Assembly: GCF_002028455.1 (NCBI RefSeq)
Contig: NZ_MWUM01000003.1
Location: 1-64,000, forward strand
Source of the DNA: Zoogloea sp. LCSB751
GTDB taxonomy: Bacteria > Pseudomonadota > Gammaproteobacteria > Burkholderiales > Rhodocyclaceae
Direction: 5' to 3'
Length of the DNA: 64,000 nucleotides
A program made the translations under genes and the position numbers. The notes beneath the pieces were generated by a model. That model searched no databases and was not told where the DNA came from. It saw only the letters and a program-made list of their open reading frames with translations. Each line of letters begins with the position of its first letter. The first letter of the stretch is position 1. This document shows, piece after piece, positions 61,780-64,000 of this stretch.

Positions 61780-62730
61780 TTACCGCGGCACGGGCCGGCT
61801 ATGAAAACCCGCCTCACCTGGCCCCGGCGCCGGTTTGCCGCGCCCCAGCAACAGGAGCTGCGGCGAGTTGTCGAGTTCGTCGAGCAGATCGGACAGCTGC
61901 CGCGACGTGGTGGTGAGCTCCTGCAGCAACACGTTCAAGCGCGGCAGTGTGCTGGTGGCAAAGCCTTCTCCGGTCGCCCCGACAACACCGTCGACCCGCT
62001 CCGTCACGTTCTGCAGCCTGACCAGCAGCGCGCGGCCCTCGCTGGCCATCGGCGCGGCCTCGGCGCTCAGGCGTTCGAGATTGGCCAGGGAGCGGTCGAT
62101 GCGTGCCAGGTTCTCCTTGCTGAACACCTGACGCACGGCAGCCAGCGTCTTCGGCGCCTCCTTCAACGTCCGGTCCAGCCCCTGGCTGGAAGACTCCAGA
62201 TTGGCTAGGGTCTTCTCGATATGTACAAGATTGTCCTGGCGGGTCAGCACCGCCAGCCGGTCGACGATTTCCTGCACGCGCCTGAGGGTCTGCACCGAAG
62301 CATCGGCCACCTCCTCCATCAGGCCGGGGGCCAGACGAATTCGCGGCAGCCCTCCCCCCTCCCCCTGCAGCGGTTCAGGCTTGTCGCCGGCATCATCGAG
62401 GGCGATGTAGGCCAACCCTGTCACCCCCTGATTGGCCATGCGCGCCCGCGTACCGCGGGTGATCGGCAGGTCACTGCGAATCCGCACCTTGACCAGCAGG
62501 TCTTTCGGATTTGCCGGATCGAGGGCGATGTCCGCTACCTTGCCGGCAACAATGCCGCGGTAACGCACGGTGGACTGGGGATTCAAGCCGTTAACGCTGC
62601 CGGAGGTCACCAGCACGACATCGCGGGTGACCTCCCGCTTGTCGGAAAACCACCACAGGGACAGGACGATACCCGCGCTGAGCAGGATCACGAACAGACC
62701 GGCGGCAATGGCGTGGGCCCGACTCTCCAT
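61780..62730 (-). CDS. MCE/MlaD family lipid-transport protein
   Basis: The 316-residue protein has one N-terminal membrane helix (about 8-28), one MCE domain (VNGLNPQSTVRYRGIVAGKVADIALDP, about 45-130) and a long helical C-terminal part with repeated 'LA.LE.SS'-like segments. It should bind lipid in the periplasm between the inner-membrane ABC complex and the outer membrane. Its ATG overlaps the ATPase stop by one base (TGATG). Confidence 0.92.
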   Translation of the reverse strand: MESRAHAIAAGLFVILLSAGIVLSLWWFSDKREVTRDVVLVTSGSVNGLNPQSTVRYRGIVAGKVADIALDPANPKDLLVKVRIRSDLPITRGTRARMANQGVTGLAYIALDDAGDKPEPLQGEGGGLPRIRLAPGLMEEVADASVQTLRRVQEIVDRLAVLTRQDNLVHIEKTLANLESSSQGLDRTLKEAPKTLAAVRQVFSKENLARIDRSLANLERLSAEAAPMASEGRALLVRLQNVTERVDGVVGATGEGFATSTLPRLNVLLQELTTTSRQLSDLLDELDNSPQLLLLGRGKPAPGPGEAGFHSRPVPR

Positions 62731-63506
62731 CAGCCGATACCCCGTCCGCGCGCCAAGGCAGCCAGGGCGCGATCACTATGGAAAAAACGCTCAATGAAAG
62801 GGTCCTGCACGTTCATTATCTCGTCAAGCGGGCCGAAAGCCAGTATACGCCCCTCCGCCAGCACCGCGACGCGGCTGGCCAATGCAGCCAGGGTATCCAG
62901 ATCGTGGGTCACCAGCACCACGGTGAGTCCAAGCGCCTGGTGCAAGGCCCGAATGAGCCGCACGAAGCCACTGCTGCGATCCGGATCGAGGCCCGCCGTC
63001 GGCTCGTCGAGCAGCAGCAGCTCGGGCTCGAGGGCCAGGGCCCGCGCCAGCGCTACCCGCTTGACCATGCCCCCCGACAGCTCGGCCGGCATGCGTAGCG
63101 CCACGTCGGCCTCGAGCTCCACCATTGCCAGCTTGAGTCGCACCAGATCCTGCAGCATCGCCTCGTCGGTGATACCGATTTCCCGCAACGGGAAAGCCAC
63201 ATTGGCGAACACGTTGAGCGCAGAAAACAGCGCCCCGTGCTGGAACAGCATGCCGAAGCGGCGCCGGCGATCCAACTGCTCGGCACGGGAACCCGCAAAC
63301 AGCGGCTCGCCGAACAGGCTCACCTCCCCGGCAGTCGGCCGCAGCAGACCAACCATCTGACGCAGCAGCGTGGTCTTGCCGCTCCCCGAACCACCGACCA
63401 GGGCCACTACCTCTCCGGCCGGAACGGCAAGATCGATGCCCCGGTGGACCCAAGTCTGGCCGAAGCGGGTTTCCAGCCCCCGGACCTGAACGGGTTGGTC
63501 GCTCAT
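62730..63506 (-). CDS. ABC transporter ATP-binding protein (MlaF-like)
   Basis: The 258-residue ATPase has Walker A GGSGSGKTTL, signature LSGGMVKRVALARAL, Walker B LLLLDEPTAGLDP and H-loop VTHD, with the MCE-associated pattern LFQHGALFSALNVFANVAFPLRE. The ATG at 63506 overlaps the permease stop by 4 bases (ATGA); the longer frame to 63815 is a shadow. Confidence 0.95.
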   Translation of the reverse strand: MSDQPVQVRGLETRFGQTWVHRGIDLAVPAGEVVALVGGSGSGKTTLLRQMVGLLRPTAGEVSLFGEPLFAGSRAEQLDRRRRFGMLFQHGALFSALNVFANVAFPLREIGITDEAMLQDLVRLKLAMVELEADVALRMPAELSGGMVKRVALARALALEPELLLLDEPTAGLDPDRSSGFVRLIRALHQALGLTVVLVTHDLDTLAALASRVAVLAEGRILAFGPLDEIMNVQDPFIERFFHSDRALAALARGRGIG

Positions 63507-64000
63507 CGCGGCAGGCCGATGGAACGGGTCGCGATGGCGAACACCGCATCCACCAGGATGACCACGGTGATCGACGTGACCACCGAAGCCGTCGTGTTGG
63601 CCGACAGGCTCTCGGTGTTCGGCTTCACGCGCAGACCGAAATAGCAGGCCACCAGCGCAATCAGCAACCCGAACACCGCCCCCTTGCTCAGGCCAATGAC
63701 CAGGTTGGCCGCTGGCACAGCCCGCGGCAAGGCATTCAAGAAATAGTCGAAGCTCAGATCCAGCTGGAGGTTGGCCGACACCATGCCGCCGAACAAGGCC
63801 ACCGCCGAACCCCACAGGGTCAGCGGCGCCATCGCCAGCGTCAACGCCACCACCTTGGGCAGCACCAGCCGGACGTAGGGCGAGATGCCCATCGCTGCCA
63901 GCGCGTCGATCTCCTCGGTGACGCGCATCACACCGATCTGGGCCGTCATCGCCGAGCCCGAGCGGCCCGCCACCAGCACTGCCACCAGCACCGGCCCGAG
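63503..64000 (-). CDS. MlaE/YrbE-type ABC permease (5' part outside the window)
   Basis: The open frame continues through position 64000 (the residues before MLVAVLVAGRSGSAMTAQIG read LGPV without a stop), so only the C-terminal part is present. The AGRSGSAMTAQIGVMRVTEEIDALAAMGI block is the MlaE signature. Helices at about 43-60, 80-100 and 125-145 of this fragment agree with the permease fold. With the ATPase, MCE protein and PqiC-like lipoprotein it makes a four-gene lipid transporter. Confidence 0.92.
   Translation of the reverse strand, partial: LGPVLVAVLVAGRSGSAMTAQIGVMRVTEEIDALAAMGISPYVRLVLPKVVALTLAMAPLTLWGSAVALFGGMVSANLQLDLSFDYFLNALPRAVPAANLVIGLSKGAVFGLLIALVACYFGLRVKPNTESLSANTTASVVTSITVVILVDAVFAIATRSIGLPR

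Overview
This window comes from the chromosome of a Gram-negative betaproteobacterium, most likely in Rhodocyclales (Zoogloea/Azoarcus/Thauera-like). The basis is recalled family and synteny knowledge plus what is visible: GC-rich coding DNA, the order hupB, tRNA-Val, tRNA-Asp, ppiD (normally just after lon), a BktB-like thiolase, a complete exosortase A (XrtA/PEP-CTERM) exopolysaccharide locus, and Mla/Pqi-type lipid transport genes. No database search was possible.

Layout. 1-77: what looks like the 5' end of a group II intron, on the minus strand, immediately after the ppiD terminator. 132-3369: housekeeping block (ppiD, tRNA-Asp, tRNA-Val, hupB, rpsT). 3516-7985: thiolase, CobD/CbiB-like membrane protein, CoA-type Nudix hydrolase, retropepsin-like protease, a plus-strand class I glutamine amidotransferase and a YjfB-like peptide. 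7989-12477: yajQ, ppnP, a DUF2788 protein and the arginine genes argG, argF and argD.

12644-40548 is the dominant feature: about 28 kb of minus-strand exopolysaccharide genes, many joined by 4-nt ATGA/GTGA overlaps. The upstream half (40548 to 31159) is the standard XrtA core: export lipoprotein, chain-length protein, tyrosine autokinase, outer-membrane barrel, ExeA-like ATPase, polysaccharide deacetylase, FemAB-like protein and XrtA fused to EpsI. The downstream half (31002 to 12644) begins behind a near-consensus sigma-54 promoter. It encodes two asparagine-synthase-like amidotransferases, three glycosyltransferases, an AlgD-like GDP-mannose 6-dehydrogenase, an MBOAT plus AlgX/SGNH acetylation pair, a transglutaminase-like membrane protein, a CapK-like adenylate-forming enzyme, a Wzy/O-ligase, a second deacetylase, a TPR protein and a secreted PL14-like lyase. 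Read together these suggest an O-acetylated, uronate-containing and possibly amidated matrix polysaccharide with its own secreted lyase. No PEP-CTERM substrate, priming glycosyltransferase or PrsK/PrsR pair is in the window.

40733-43632: a DUF1302 outer-membrane protein, a LolD/MacB-like ATPase and a divergent LolA-like protein, with no permease. 43635-48221: HugZ-like protein, rlmB, rnr, and three tandem identical tRNA-Leu(CAG) genes, each with its own promoter and terminator. 48322-54098: a small membrane protein and two large c-di-GMP turnover proteins (CHASE-PAS-GGDEF-EAL and CBS-GGDEF-EAL) whose convergent stop codons overlap. 54386-61040: fatty-acid/acyl-CoA block (acyl-CoA dehydrogenase, CbiM-like permease, etfA, etfB, TetR regulator, TatD nuclease, enoyl-CoA hydratase). 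61097-64000: PqiC-like lipoprotein, MCE protein, ABC ATPase and the start-truncated MlaE-type permease, running off the window. No gene-free stretch clearly exceeds 300 bases; the longest gaps (2118-2279, 54099-54320, 58627-58811, 48670-48885) show nothing beyond the sites listed.
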